Part shown: one piece after another, positions 14,722-22,371 of the stretch | Layout: every line of letters starts with the position of its first letter | Position numbering within the stretch: position 1 is the first letter of the stretch | Origin: an uncultured Oscillospiraceae bacterium | GTDB lineage: Bacteria > Bacillota_A > Clostridia > Oscillospirales > Oscillospiraceae | Direction: 5' to 3' | Assembly (NCBI GenBank): GCA_910584605.1 | Contig: CAJUAW010000013.1 | Span: 1 to 34,356 of the forward strand | DNA length: 34,356 nt | Made by a program: the position numbers and the translations under genes | Notes under the pieces: model-generated | The model's database searches: none | What the model was told of the DNA's origin: nothing | Seen by the model: only the letters and a program-made list of their open reading frames with translations

Positions 14722-15093
14722 CTACTTTGCCAGCAGCCGGCCCCGGTTCATGGTGACCTTGGCCTTGCCAAAGTCCATATCGAAGATGACAATTACGGTG
14801 ACCGGCGGCTCCGGCAGCAGGTCAAATACCCGCTCCGACTCCCAGTCCGCCAGCTCCTCAAAGTTCTCCTTGGCAAAGCCGTCGTAGGAGGAGCCGTCCG
14901 CCCCCATGTCCATATTGATCCGGGCCTCGTAGCCCTTGTCCCCTCGGATGATGGAGATGGTATACTTTGCCGAATTTGTAAACTCACTGGGCAGCTTCTC
15001 CTTGAAAAACTGCTTCAGCGCCTGGGCGTTCTCGTCGTTGACCTCTTCCACTTTCTTGGCTCCGCCGCCGAAGAGGTTCGAAAAAAGTCCCAT
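14722..15093 (-). CDS. Hypothetical small protein in the ior-paaK operon
   Basis: The 123-aa product (MGLFSNLFGGGAKKVEEVND...) is not a family I recognise. It has a short N-terminal amphipathic segment, a mixed alpha/beta middle with alternating charged residues (KYTISIIRGDKGYEARINMDMGADG), and ends PPVTVIVIFDMDFGKAKVTM. No signal peptide or membrane segment is evident. The ATG at 15093 has an AAGGAAG site. It lies 58 bp upstream of paaK and 97 bp after another unknown gene, in the middle of the operon for aryl-acid metabolism. A functional link is possible but unproven. Confidence 0.6.
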   Translation of the reverse strand: MGLFSNLFGGGAKKVEEVNDENAQALKQFFKEKLPSEFTNSAKYTISIIRGDKGYEARINMDMGADGSSYDGFAKENFEELADWESERVFDLLPEPPVTVIVIFDMDFGKAKVTMNRGRLLAK

Positions 15094-15141
15094 CGTTTAT
15101 ACTTCCTTTCCAAAATCATAATAAACTTAACAGATTACTCC

Positions 15142-15180
15142 AAGGCCCCTTTGCCAAAGGAGGCTTTACCGCCCGCGGGC
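15142..15180. repeat. Intergenic imperfect palindromes
   Basis: A hairpin AAGGCC-CCTTT/AAAGG-(A)-GGCTTT (15142-15152/15156-15167) with one bulged base stands next to a GC palindrome GCCCGCGGGC (15171-15180). It lies between two unknown genes of the operon. The CCTTTGCCAAAGG core resembles dispersed intergenic palindromes seen in related gut clostridia, a memory-based comparison only. It could also reduce read-through into paaK. Confidence 0.4.
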
Positions 15181-15190
15181 GGGACGGGAG

Positions 15191-15553
15191 CTAAACCATA
15201 TGCCCGTCTATGTAATCGGCTACGTCGGTCCAACTGGAAATGGGGATATCAGCATCCTCCCCCTCATCGGTGTCCACCTCGCCGTCATACTCCTGATAGG
15301 CCCGCATACACAGGCCGTTCTGGATAAACACAAACTCTGCGTTCATGTCCTCGTCGTAGTAGGCGTAGATTAGCTCATCCTTTCCGGCCAGCTCCAGCCA
15401 GGCGGGCACCTCCCAGCCGAACAGCTGCGTACCGGAGAAGTCCTCGGCCAGCACCCAATCCCCCTTTTGGGAAAACTCCATGTCCTCGTACCCCTCAAAC
15501 CGGGCTTTCACCGCTTCCAGGGGCGCTTTTATCATCACTTTGCAGGCAAACAT
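15191..15553 (-). CDS. Hypothetical protein directly after iorB
   Basis: The 120-aa product (MFACKVMIKAPLEAVKARFEGYEDMEF...) has no domain I recognise. It is acidic, without signal peptide or membrane segment. It contains a Trp/Glu-rich middle (GDWVLAEDFSGTQLFGWEVPAWLE) followed by ELIYAYYDEDMNAEFVFIQ and an acidic loop (GEVDTDEGEDADIP) before SSWTDVADYIDG. The start is only 2 bp after the iorB stop, so it is translated with iorB. It may be a modulatory partner, but this is only inferred from position. Confidence 0.6.
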   Translation of the reverse strand: MFACKVMIKAPLEAVKARFEGYEDMEFSQKGDWVLAEDFSGTQLFGWEVPAWLELAGKDELIYAYYDEDMNAEFVFIQNGLCMRAYQEYDGEVDTDEGEDADIPISSWTDVADYIDGHMV

Positions 15554-15555
15554 CG

Positions 15556-16128
15556 TTACGCCTTCTTCCCCAGCTCAAAGGCCTTTTTGTTCAGCTCCAA
15601 AAACTTGGGGGGCACCATAGCCTCCAGAGACTTCTGCCAGGCCTGGTCGGGCAGGTCGAAGTAGTGGGACAGCCGGCCCATGAGGACGATGTTCACCGCC
15701 TTGCTGCTCCCGGCCTCCTCGGCCAGCTTGAGACAGTCCAGGGCGTCCACCTTGGCCCCGGCGGCCCGCATCTTCTCCACCAGATTCTCCGGGTAGCTGG
15801 CCGCGCCGGTGATGACGGGCATGGGGTCGATCTGCTGGGTGGAGGTGACGATCTGGCCGTCGGGCTTGAGGTAACTCAGCCACCGGGCGGCCTCCAGCAG
15901 CTCGAAGGAGACGATGTAGTCCGCCTCCCCCTTGTCGATGACGGGGGAGTTCACCTTGCTGCCGCAGCGGACGTAGGTCACCACCGACCCGCCCCGCTGG
16001 GACATGCCGTGGACCTCGGAGACTTTCACGTCATAGCCCTGCTCCATCAGCAGATGGCCCAGCAGCTTGGAGGCCAGCAGGGAGCCCTGGCCCCCCACGC
16101 CGACAATCATAATATTTTTGGTTTCCAT
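15556..16128 (-). CDS. iorB: Indolepyruvate ferredoxin oxidoreductase, beta subunit
   Basis: IorB pairs with IorA to convert indolepyruvate or other aryl pyruvates to aryl-acetyl-CoA with reduction of ferredoxin. The 190-aa protein has the gamma-domain-like motif NIMIVGVGGQGSLLASKLLG and KVSEVHGMSQRGGSVVTYVRCG, typical of the POR gamma/IorB family. The ATG at 16128 is 3 bp after the iorA stop, with GAGGG as ribosome-binding site. It is followed within 2 bp by an unknown gene. Confidence 0.96.
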   Translation of the reverse strand: METKNIMIVGVGGQGSLLASKLLGHLLMEQGYDVKVSEVHGMSQRGGSVVTYVRCGSKVNSPVIDKGEADYIVSFELLEAARWLSYLKPDGQIVTSTQQIDPMPVITGAASYPENLVEKMRAAGAKVDALDCLKLAEEAGSSKAVNIVLMGRLSHYFDLPDQAWQKSLEAMVPPKFLELNKKAFELGKKA

Positions 16129-16131
16129 CTC

Positions 16132-17877
16132 TCAGCCCTCCTTTTTGGTGCTCTGGAACGCCTGCACCGGGCACAGCTGCTCACACACGCCGCAGCCCAC
16201 GCACAGGGTATTGTCCACATGGGCCTTGCCCTCCCTGATGGAGATGGCGGGACAGCCGATCTTCATGCAGCTGCGGCAGCCCACGCACTTGACGATATCC
16301 ACCTTCAGGGGCGCCTCGTGCTTGACGTACTTCAGCAGGGCGCAGGGGCGGCGGCTGATGATGACCGAGGGCTGGTTGGCGGCCAGCTCCTCCTTCAGGA
16401 CAGTGTCGCAGGCCTTCAGATCGTAAGGGTCCACCACCCGGACCCGTGTAAAGCCCATTGCCTTGCACAGGGCCTCCAGGTCGATCTTCCCGGCGGGGTC
16501 GCCCTTGATGTTGTAGCCAGTCGTGGGGTTCTGCTGGTGGCCGGTCATGCCGGTGATGGAGTTGTCTAGAATAATCACGGTGGAGTTGGACTGGTTGTAA
16601 GCGATATTCGCCAGGCCGGTCATGCCCGAGTGCATAAAGGTGGAGTCGCCAATGACCGCCACCGTTTTGCCCTCGGCTTCCGCCCCCAGGGCCTTGTTGA
16701 AGCCATGAATGGCGGAGATGGACGCCCCCATGCACAAGGTCATGTCCATGGCGGCCAGAGGGGCCACCGCCCCCAGGGTGTAGCAGCCGATGTCCCCCAG
16801 AACGGTGACCTTGTTCTTGCTCAGGGTGTAGAACAGGCCCCGGTGGGGACAGCCGGCGCACATGACGGGGGGCCGGGGCGGGATGGGGTCCTCCAGGCTC
16901 CTGCCTATGGGGAAGGTGTGGGTCAGCCGGTCGGACACGATGTTCTGACTCAGCTCGCCCAGCCGGGGGAAGTCGTACTCCCCAGAGATGGCCAGGCCCA
17001 GCCGGCAGCAGTAATCCGTGACAAAGGGGTCCAGCTCCTCCACCACCACCAGCTCCTCCACGGATTTGGCGAAGTCGATCAGCTTCTGATCCGGCAGAGG
17101 CCAGATCATGCCCAGCTTCAAAACGGGGTATGTATCGCCGCAGACCTCCTTGACGTACTGGTAGGAGGTGGACGAGGTAATGATGCCGATCTTGTGGTCC
17201 GAGCCCGGCTCCACCCGGTTGATGGGGGCGGTCTCCGCCCACTGCTGGAGCCTGCGGGTGCGCTCCTCCACCAGGGGGTGGCGGCGGATGGCGTTGCCGG
17301 GCATCATGACATATTTTGCACTGTCCTTCTCATAGGGCCTGACCGCCGGTTCCGTCCGTGGGGAGGTCTCCACCAGGGACTGGGAGTGGGCAATGCGGGT
17401 ACACATTTTCAGCAGCACCGGGGTGTCAAACTGCTCAGACAGCTCATAGGCCAGCTTGGCATACTCCAGGGCCTCGGCGGAGTCAGAGGGCTCCAGCATG
17501 GGGACCTTGGCGGCCCGGGCGTAGTGCCGGGAGTCCTGCTCGTTTTGGGAGGAGTGCATCCCGGCGTCGTCGGCCACGCCGATGACCATGCCGGCGCGGA
17601 CTCCGGTGTAGCTCATGGTGAACAGGGGGTCGGCGGCCACGTTCAGACCCACGTGCTTCATGGCGCAGAAGGACCGCTTCCCCGCCAGGCAGGCGCCGAA
17701 GGCCGTCTCCATGGCCACCTTCTCGTTGGGGGCCCACTCGCAGTACATCGCATCGTACTTGGCGGCCTCCTCGGTGATTTCGGTGCTGGGGGTACCGGGG
17801 TAGCTGGAGACCACGCAGCACCCCGCCTCATACAGGCCCCGGGCAACGGCAGCGTTGCCCAACATCAATTGTTTCAT
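16132..17877 (-). CDS. iorA: Indolepyruvate ferredoxin oxidoreductase, alpha subunit
   Basis: IorA holds the thiamine-diphosphate site and iron-sulphur clusters of the aryl-pyruvate oxidoreductase. The 581-aa product has the pyrimidine-binding domain (GAAVARGLYEAG-like start LGNAAVARGLYEAGC, SYPGTPSTEI), a TPP-binding segment (GDIGCYTLGAVAPLAAMD, GDSTFMHSGMTGL, NSITGMTGHQQNP), and two C-terminal 4Fe-4S motifs (CVGCRSCMKIGCP, CVGCGVCEQLCP). I start it at the ATG at 17877; an extended start to 18075 overlaps the upstream regulator. It is 1 bp after that regulator's stop, so the regulator and the enzyme are made together. Confidence 0.96.
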   Translation of the reverse strand: MKQLMLGNAAVARGLYEAGCCVVSSYPGTPSTEITEEAAKYDAMYCEWAPNEKVAMETAFGACLAGKRSFCAMKHVGLNVAADPLFTMSYTGVRAGMVIGVADDAGMHSSQNEQDSRHYARAAKVPMLEPSDSAEALEYAKLAYELSEQFDTPVLLKMCTRIAHSQSLVETSPRTEPAVRPYEKDSAKYVMMPGNAIRRHPLVEERTRRLQQWAETAPINRVEPGSDHKIGIITSSTSYQYVKEVCGDTYPVLKLGMIWPLPDQKLIDFAKSVEELVVVEELDPFVTDYCCRLGLAISGEYDFPRLGELSQNIVSDRLTHTFPIGRSLEDPIPPRPPVMCAGCPHRGLFYTLSKNKVTVLGDIGCYTLGAVAPLAAMDMTLCMGASISAIHGFNKALGAEAEGKTVAVIGDSTFMHSGMTGLANIAYNQSNSTVIILDNSITGMTGHQQNPTTGYNIKGDPAGKIDLEALCKAMGFTRVRVVDPYDLKACDTVLKEELAANQPSVIISRRPCALLKYVKHEAPLKVDIVKCVGCRSCMKIGCPAISIREGKAHVDNTLCVGCGVCEQLCPVQAFQSTKKEG

Positions 17878-17878
17878 C

Positions 17879-18211
17879 TTATTTTCCCTCACTATCCTTC
17901 GTTTTCTTGCCGCCCTCGTGGAGACCCTCCCGGGCGATGACCTCCTGCATGACGCCGCCCGCGCCGTTGTCCAGCATGGACCGGCGCACCCGGCTGATGG
18001 TGGCGCTGCTTGCGCCTGTTTTGTCCAGGATGTCCAAATAGACCAGTCCCTGCTGCAGATACACAGCCACATCAAACCGCTGCTCCAGCGAGCGCAGTTC
18101 CGTGGGGGTACACAGATCGTCGAAGAACCGGCAGCACTCGTCCAGGTCCTTCAGCTTCAGGATGGTCTCGTACAGGGCCATGCTCCGCGCTCTCTTTTCC
18201 CCTTTCGCCAT
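17879..18211 (-). CDS. YerC/YecD-type TrpR-like regulator
   Basis: The 110-aa protein matches the YerC/YecD family related to the tryptophan repressor. It has an N-terminal helical region (LYETILKLKDLDECCRFFDD), TPTELRSLEQRFDVAVYLQQG, then the helix-turn-helix VYLDILDKTGASSATISRVRR. It ends with a charged, Gly-rich tail. YerC regulators respond to aromatic amino acids or are orphan. Being the first gene of the iorA-iorB-...-paaK operon suggests it senses tryptophan or another aromatic amino acid to control that operon. The ATG at 18211 has an AAAGGAG site about 10 bp upstream. Confidence 0.85.
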   Translation of the reverse strand: MAKGEKRARSMALYETILKLKDLDECCRFFDDLCTPTELRSLEQRFDVAVYLQQGLVYLDILDKTGASSATISRVRRSMLDNGAGGVMQEVIAREGLHEGGKKTKDSEGK

Positions 18212-18263
18212 TGGATAACACTCCTTTTCAAACGATGTTCCGGCGCGAAATTTACTCCTATAA

Positions 18264-18292
18264 AGTTTAGCACAGGAAAGTATGGAAGTAAA
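18264..18292 (-). promoter_or_regulatory. Promoter of the ior-paaK operon
   Basis: On the minus strand, TTTACT (18292-18287), 17 bp, and TGC-TAAACT (18269-18264) form a weak promoter with extended -10, 52 bp from the regulator's ATG. No dyad operator stands out, but the region is AT-rich. Confidence 0.6.
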
Positions 18293-18301
18293 GAGCGGAC
18301 C

Positions 18302-18378
18302 GGTTAAAATTTATGGGTCTTCGGGAATTTTCTTGACAGGATGGAAAATATGCGCTACAATGCTTTAGCGGTTAAAAT
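18302..18378. promoter_or_regulatory. GGTTAAAAT direct repeats flanking the acyl-CoA synthetase promoter
   Basis: CGGTTAAAATTTATG (from 18301) and CGGTTAAAATCAATG (from 18369) are near-identical direct repeats 68 bp apart. One lies upstream of the -35 and the other just past the expected start. A regulator bound at both could loop the DNA and control both divergent units. The binding protein is unknown. Confidence 0.4.
18333..18361 (+). promoter_or_regulatory. Promoter of the acyl-CoA synthetase gene
   Basis: TTGACA (18333-18338), a 17-bp spacer and TGCGC-TACAAT (18356-18361) form a strong promoter 65 bp upstream of the ATG at 18426. Confidence 0.85.
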
Positions 18379-18425
18379 CAATGAAGTCATACGGAACCGA
18401 TCCGTTTCAGAAAGGAACGAACGCA

Positions 18426-20060
18426 ATGCCTATCACCGATCTGCTGGAGCGCAACAGCAAGCTCTACGGCGATGAGACCGCCCTGGTGGAGATCAACCCG
18501 GAGGTCCGGGAGGAGCAGCGGGTGACCTGGAAGGAGTATGAGCTGATCCAGCCCACCGGCGACGCCCCCTACCGCCGGGAGATCACCTGGTCTGTCTTTG
18601 ACGAAAAGGCCAACCGGGCAGCCAACATGCTGCTGGAGCGGGGCATCCGCAAGGGACAGAAGGTGGCCATCCTGATGATGAACTGCCTGGAGTGGCTGCC
18701 CATCTACTTTGGAATCCTGAAAACCGGGGCTGTCGCCGTCCCCCTGAACTTCCGCTATACCTCGGACGAGATCGAATACTGCCTCAAGCTGGCGGACGCT
18801 GACGTGCTGTTCTTCGGCCCGGAGTTCACCGGCCGCATGGAGGCCATCGTACCTAAAATTTCCAAGCAGATGCTGCTGTTTTTTGTGGGCGAGCACTGCC
18901 CCCCCTTCGCGGAGGAGTACCTGCGGGCCACCGCCAACTGCTCCAGCCGCGCCCCCAAGGTGCTGGTGGATGACGAGGACGACGGCGCGATCTACTATTC
19001 CTCCGGCACCACCGGCTTCCCCAAGGCCATCCTGCTGAAGCACACCGCCTTGATGCAGTCCGCCCGCATGGAGGCCATCCACCACGAGACCACCCACGAG
19101 GACGTCTTTTTGTGCATCCCGCCCCTGTACCACACCGGCGCGAAGATGCACTGGTTCGGCTCCCTGTTCACCGGCAGCCGGGCCGTGTTGCTGAAGGGGA
19201 ACTCCCCCTCCGCCATCTTCCAGGCAGCCAGCCAGGAGCGGTGCACCATTGTCTGGCTGCTGGTGCCCTGGGCTCAGGATATTTTGGCCGCTCTGGACCG
19301 GGGCGAGCTGAAAATCGAGGATTTTCAGCTGTCCCAGTGGCGGCTGATGCACATCGGCGCCCAGCCGGTGCCCCCCTCCCTCATCAAGCACTGGCTGACC
19401 TACTTCCCCCACCACAAGTACGACACCAACTACGGCCTGTCCGAGTCCACCGGCCCGGGCTGCGTCCATCTTGGGGTGGAGAATGTCCATAAGGTGGGGG
19501 CCATCGGCGTGCCCGGCTACGGCTGGAAGCTGAAGATCGTGGACGAACAAAACGTCCCTGTCCGGCAGGGCGATGTGGGCGAGCTGTGCGTCAAGGGTCC
19601 CGGCGTGATGGTGTGCTACTACCACAACCCGGAGGCCACCGCCGAGGTGCTGGAAAACGGCTGGCTCCACACCGGCGACATGGCCCGCCAGGATGAGGAC
19701 GGCTTCGTCTTCCTGGTGGACCGGAAGAAGGACGTGATCATCTCCGGCGGCGAAAACCTGTACCCGGTGCAGATCGAGGATTTCCTCACCGCCTACCCCA
19801 AGGTCCATGACGTGGCCGTCATTGGCCTGCCCGACAAGCGGCTGGGTGAGATCGCCGCCGCTATCATCCAGATCAAGGAGGGCATGACCTGTACGGAGAG
19901 CGAGATCAACCAATTCTGCATGGACCTCCCCCGGTACAAACGGCCCCGGAAAATCATCTTCGCTGACGTCCCCCGCAATCCCACCGGCAAGATCGAAAAG
20001 CCCAAGCTGCGGGAAATCTACTGCGGCGTCCGGCTGGTGGAGGCACAGAACCAGGGATAA
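18426..20060 (+). CDS. Acyl-CoA synthetase (AMP-forming ligase)
   Basis: The 544-aa protein is a class I adenylate-forming enzyme. An N-terminal domain has WKEYELIQPTGDAPYRREITW and RGIRKGQKVAILMMNCLEWL. The P-loop is AIYYSSGTTGFPKAILLKH, the YGLSEST core follows, and then WLHTGDMARQDEDGFVFLVDRKKDVIISGGENLYP and the C-terminal Lys motif PTGKIEKPKLREIY. It activates a carboxylic acid to its CoA ester; the acid is unknown, possibly aryl or medium-chain. It starts at the ATG at 18426 with AAAGGAACG upstream. It is divergent from the ior-paaK operon, so the two ligases flank one control region. A strong terminator follows. Confidence 0.9.
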   Translation: MPITDLLERNSKLYGDETALVEINPEVREEQRVTWKEYELIQPTGDAPYRREITWSVFDEKANRAANMLLERGIRKGQKVAILMMNCLEWLPIYFGILKTGAVAVPLNFRYTSDEIEYCLKLADADVLFFGPEFTGRMEAIVPKISKQMLLFFVGEHCPPFAEEYLRATANCSSRAPKVLVDDEDDGAIYYSSGTTGFPKAILLKHTALMQSARMEAIHHETTHEDVFLCIPPLYHTGAKMHWFGSLFTGSRAVLLKGNSPSAIFQAASQERCTIVWLLVPWAQDILAALDRGELKIEDFQLSQWRLMHIGAQPVPPSLIKHWLTYFPHHKYDTNYGLSESTGPGCVHLGVENVHKVGAIGVPGYGWKLKIVDEQNVPVRQGDVGELCVKGPGVMVCYYHNPEATAEVLENGWLHTGDMARQDEDGFVFLVDRKKDVIISGGENLYPVQIEDFLTAYPKVHDVAVIGLPDKRLGEIAAAIIQIKEGMTCTESEINQFCMDLPRYKRPRKIIFADVPRNPTGKIEKPKLREIYCGVRLVEAQNQG

Positions 20061-20064
20061 CAGA

Positions 20065-20096
20065 AAAGGAACGGCCCCTGCGGGGGCCGTTCCTTT
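20065..20096. terminator. Terminator between the acyl-CoA synthetase gene and the DUF1576-type gene
   Basis: A perfect 14-bp stem (AAAGGAACGGCCCC/GGGGCCGTTCCTTT) with a TGCG loop and A/T-rich flanks on both sides closes the two convergent genes. Confidence 0.9.
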
Positions 20097-21459
20097 ATTC
20101 CTCTTCCTTGAGTTCCTTGGGCTCGGGGGGCATAACGGGACGGTCGCCCTCCAGCTGGTCGAAGTAGTCCTCCTCCTGGAGCACCGGTCTGCGGTGGCGG
20201 GCGATGGCCATGATGGTGGGGTAGAGCACAATCGCAATCAGCCCGCCGGAGAAGCCGTTGTTGTACAGGTTCATCCCCGCCACGGGTGAGCCGGTATACA
20301 GCACCACCGACGAATGGAGGAAGCCGGCCAGAACGCCGTAGCCCCATCCAAAATACCCCGCCACCGGAGCCAGCGTGGTGCAGAACAGGCAGGCCAGCTG
20401 AACGGCGGAATCGGTGAGGGACCAGTCCATCACCAGGCTGCCCAGGGCCACTCCGCCCATCACCGGCAGGATGTTGAATGCGTGCTTGCCGAAGGCGGAA
20501 AAGCCCATGATGGTGAGGATACCCCCTACGGTGGGACCATTCAGGTCGCCGCCGGTGAGGAGAAGGAAGGACATCCCGATCAGACCGTTCACCCCGATGT
20601 TGATACACACTGGGGCAGGGCCGAACATACGCAGGTAGTCGCTGGGAGCCCGTCCGCTGGTCTGGAGCAGGCGGCGGTAGCCCGCCCAGGCCGCCCACAC
20701 CGGACGTTTGGCCCAAAACAGTCCGCCCAGGATCAGCAGCACGCACAGCACTCCCAGGTACAGCCCGAATGGCACCTCATAGCCCTTGGCCCAGCGGTAA
20801 TGGGTGGTGGGGTCCGCCCCCAGGGAGGCCATCAGCGGCACGCAGATCAGCGCCACCAGCCCGCAGGCGAAGCCCACGTTGTACAGATTCATGCCGTTTT
20901 GGATGCGGTATGTGTAGGTGGCCAGCGGCGGCATGACAAAGCCGATGGCCACGCCCACCAGCACCCCCTGGACGGGACCGCCCCAGCCGTTATCCAGGGC
21001 GATGTAGCTGACGATGGGGGCCAGCGCGGTGGCCATCAGGCCGATGCCGATGTTGCCCGCCAGCTTCTCCCGGCGCACCCTGGTGTACAGCCAGGTCCCG
21101 GCCAGGATCGGCCAGATGTTGACAAAATTTTTTCCAAAGAGGGAAAAGCCGGACATCAGGCCCATCTCCACCAGCGTCATGCCGTTGAGGGTATCCCGGG
21201 CGGCGTAGAGCAGGATGACGCTGATTGCGGTGACGATGGAGGAGTTCACCAGCGCCGCCCCAGGCCCCGCCACCAGGACGTAGTCAGTGATCAGGGCGTC
21301 CTCCGTGATGATGATGGTGTAAAGCCCCCGGAGGATGCTGGCCGGGGTGTCCATCACAAAGCCGGCCATCGCCAGCAGTATGACGTAGGCCCACAGGTAG
21401 GGGAACATCTTATCGTATCGCGCCTGGTGCTCATGGTGCAAAAGGTGAAATACTCCCAT
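20095..21459 (-). CDS. DUF1576-type multi-pass membrane protein
   Basis: The 454-aa protein has about ten or more membrane segments and matches the DUF1576 family as I know it. It contains two related halves. GFSLFGKNFVNIWPILAG (104-121) matches GFSAFGKHAFNILPVMGG (319-336), and NGMNLYNVGFACGLVALI (188-205) matches AGMNLYNNGFSGGLIAIV (394-411). This inverted- or direct-repeat layout is typical of transporters. A soluble acidic tail (EEDYFDQLEGDRPVMPP) ends it. The substrate is unknown. The ribosome-binding site GGAGGGTGA is formed by the end of ribF, 6 bp upstream, so it is translated with ribF. Confidence 0.8.
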   Translation of the reverse strand: MGVFHLLHHEHQARYDKMFPYLWAYVILLAMAGFVMDTPASILRGLYTIIITEDALITDYVLVAGPGAALVNSSIVTAISVILLYAARDTLNGMTLVEMGLMSGFSLFGKNFVNIWPILAGTWLYTRVRREKLAGNIGIGLMATALAPIVSYIALDNGWGGPVQGVLVGVAIGFVMPPLATYTYRIQNGMNLYNVGFACGLVALICVPLMASLGADPTTHYRWAKGYEVPFGLYLGVLCVLLILGGLFWAKRPVWAAWAGYRRLLQTSGRAPSDYLRMFGPAPVCINIGVNGLIGMSFLLLTGGDLNGPTVGGILTIMGFSAFGKHAFNILPVMGGVALGSLVMDWSLTDSAVQLACLFCTTLAPVAGYFGWGYGVLAGFLHSSVVLYTGSPVAGMNLYNNGFSGGLIAIVLYPTIMAIARHRRPVLQEEDYFDQLEGDRPVMPPEPKELKEEE

Positions 21460-21465
21460 TGGCCC

Positions 21466-22365
21466 TCACCCTCCGAAATAGGCCCGGGCCTGCCGGGCGT
21501 TGCTGCGGATCTCCTCGGCCAGGGCCTCCATGGAGGGGAACTTCCGCTCCCCCCGCAGGCGCTTATGGAACTCCATGCGCACCTGCCGGCCATAGAGGTC
21601 GCCGTCAAAATCCAGGATAAAGCCCTCCACCGTCACCCGTCCGTCGTTGTCCGCCACCGTGGGGCGGACTCCCACGTTTGTGACAGCGGGACGGCTCTGG
21701 CCGTCAAACCATACCCTTGTGGCGTAGACGCCAAAGGCGGGGACGATGACCCCCTCGGGCACGCGCAGATTGACGGTGGGGAACCCCAGGGAGGAGCGGC
21801 CGATCCCCTTTCCGTGGCCCACCTGCTGGGTGAGGATATGGGGGTGGCCCAGAAACTGGACGGCCCGCTCCATCTCCCCCTGGGCCACCAGGGTCCGGAT
21901 GTAGGTGGAGGAGACGGTAATGCTGTCCCGTTCCACCTTCTGGATGATGTCGCAGCCCACCCCCAGCTCCGTACACTTGGCCTTCAGCCGCTCCGGGCTG
22001 CCCTTCCCCATGTAGCCAAAGTGGAAGTCATGGCCGGCCACTACGTGGACCACCCCCAGGGTCTCCACCAGGTAGCGGACAATAAACTCCTCCCAGTCCA
22101 TGCGCTGCATGGCGTCGAAGGGGGCCACCACCACCTCCCGCATCCCGTAGCACTGCCGCATGAGGAGGATGCGGTCCTCCACCGTGCTCAAAAGCGGGAC
22201 CGCCTGCCCGGTGATGACGGCGGTGGGGCTCTTGTCGAAGGTAAAGGCCGTAGGTACAGCTCCCAGCCGGTCCGCCTTCTCCTTCACCGCCTGCAGCAGC
22301 GCCCCGTGGCCCAGGTGTACTCCGTCAAAAAAGCCCAGGGCGATCACTCTTTGTTGTTTTTCCAT
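21466..22365 (-). CDS. ribF: Bifunctional riboflavin kinase/FAD synthetase
   Basis: RibF makes FMN and then FAD from riboflavin. The 299-aa protein has the N-terminal nucleotidyltransferase domain with ALGFFDGVHLGHGALLQ, TFDKSPTAVITG and VVAGHDFHFGYMGKGS, then the ISS.T.IR-like block SITVSSTYIRTLVAQGE. The C-terminal kinase domain shows GKGIGRSSLGFPTVNL, GVYATRVWFDGQ, NVGVRPT and EGFILDFDGDLYGRQVRMEF. It starts at the ATG at 22365, 6 bp after truB. Gene order truB-ribF is conserved in Firmicutes. Confidence 0.97.
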   Translation of the reverse strand: MEKQQRVIALGFFDGVHLGHGALLQAVKEKADRLGAVPTAFTFDKSPTAVITGQAVPLLSTVEDRILLMRQCYGMREVVVAPFDAMQRMDWEEFIVRYLVETLGVVHVVAGHDFHFGYMGKGSPERLKAKCTELGVGCDIIQKVERDSITVSSTYIRTLVAQGEMERAVQFLGHPHILTQQVGHGKGIGRSSLGFPTVNLRVPEGVIVPAFGVYATRVWFDGQSRPAVTNVGVRPTVADNDGRVTVEGFILDFDGDLYGRQVRMEFHKRLRGERKFPSMEALAEEIRSNARQARAYFGG

Positions 22366-22371
22366 CGGCTA

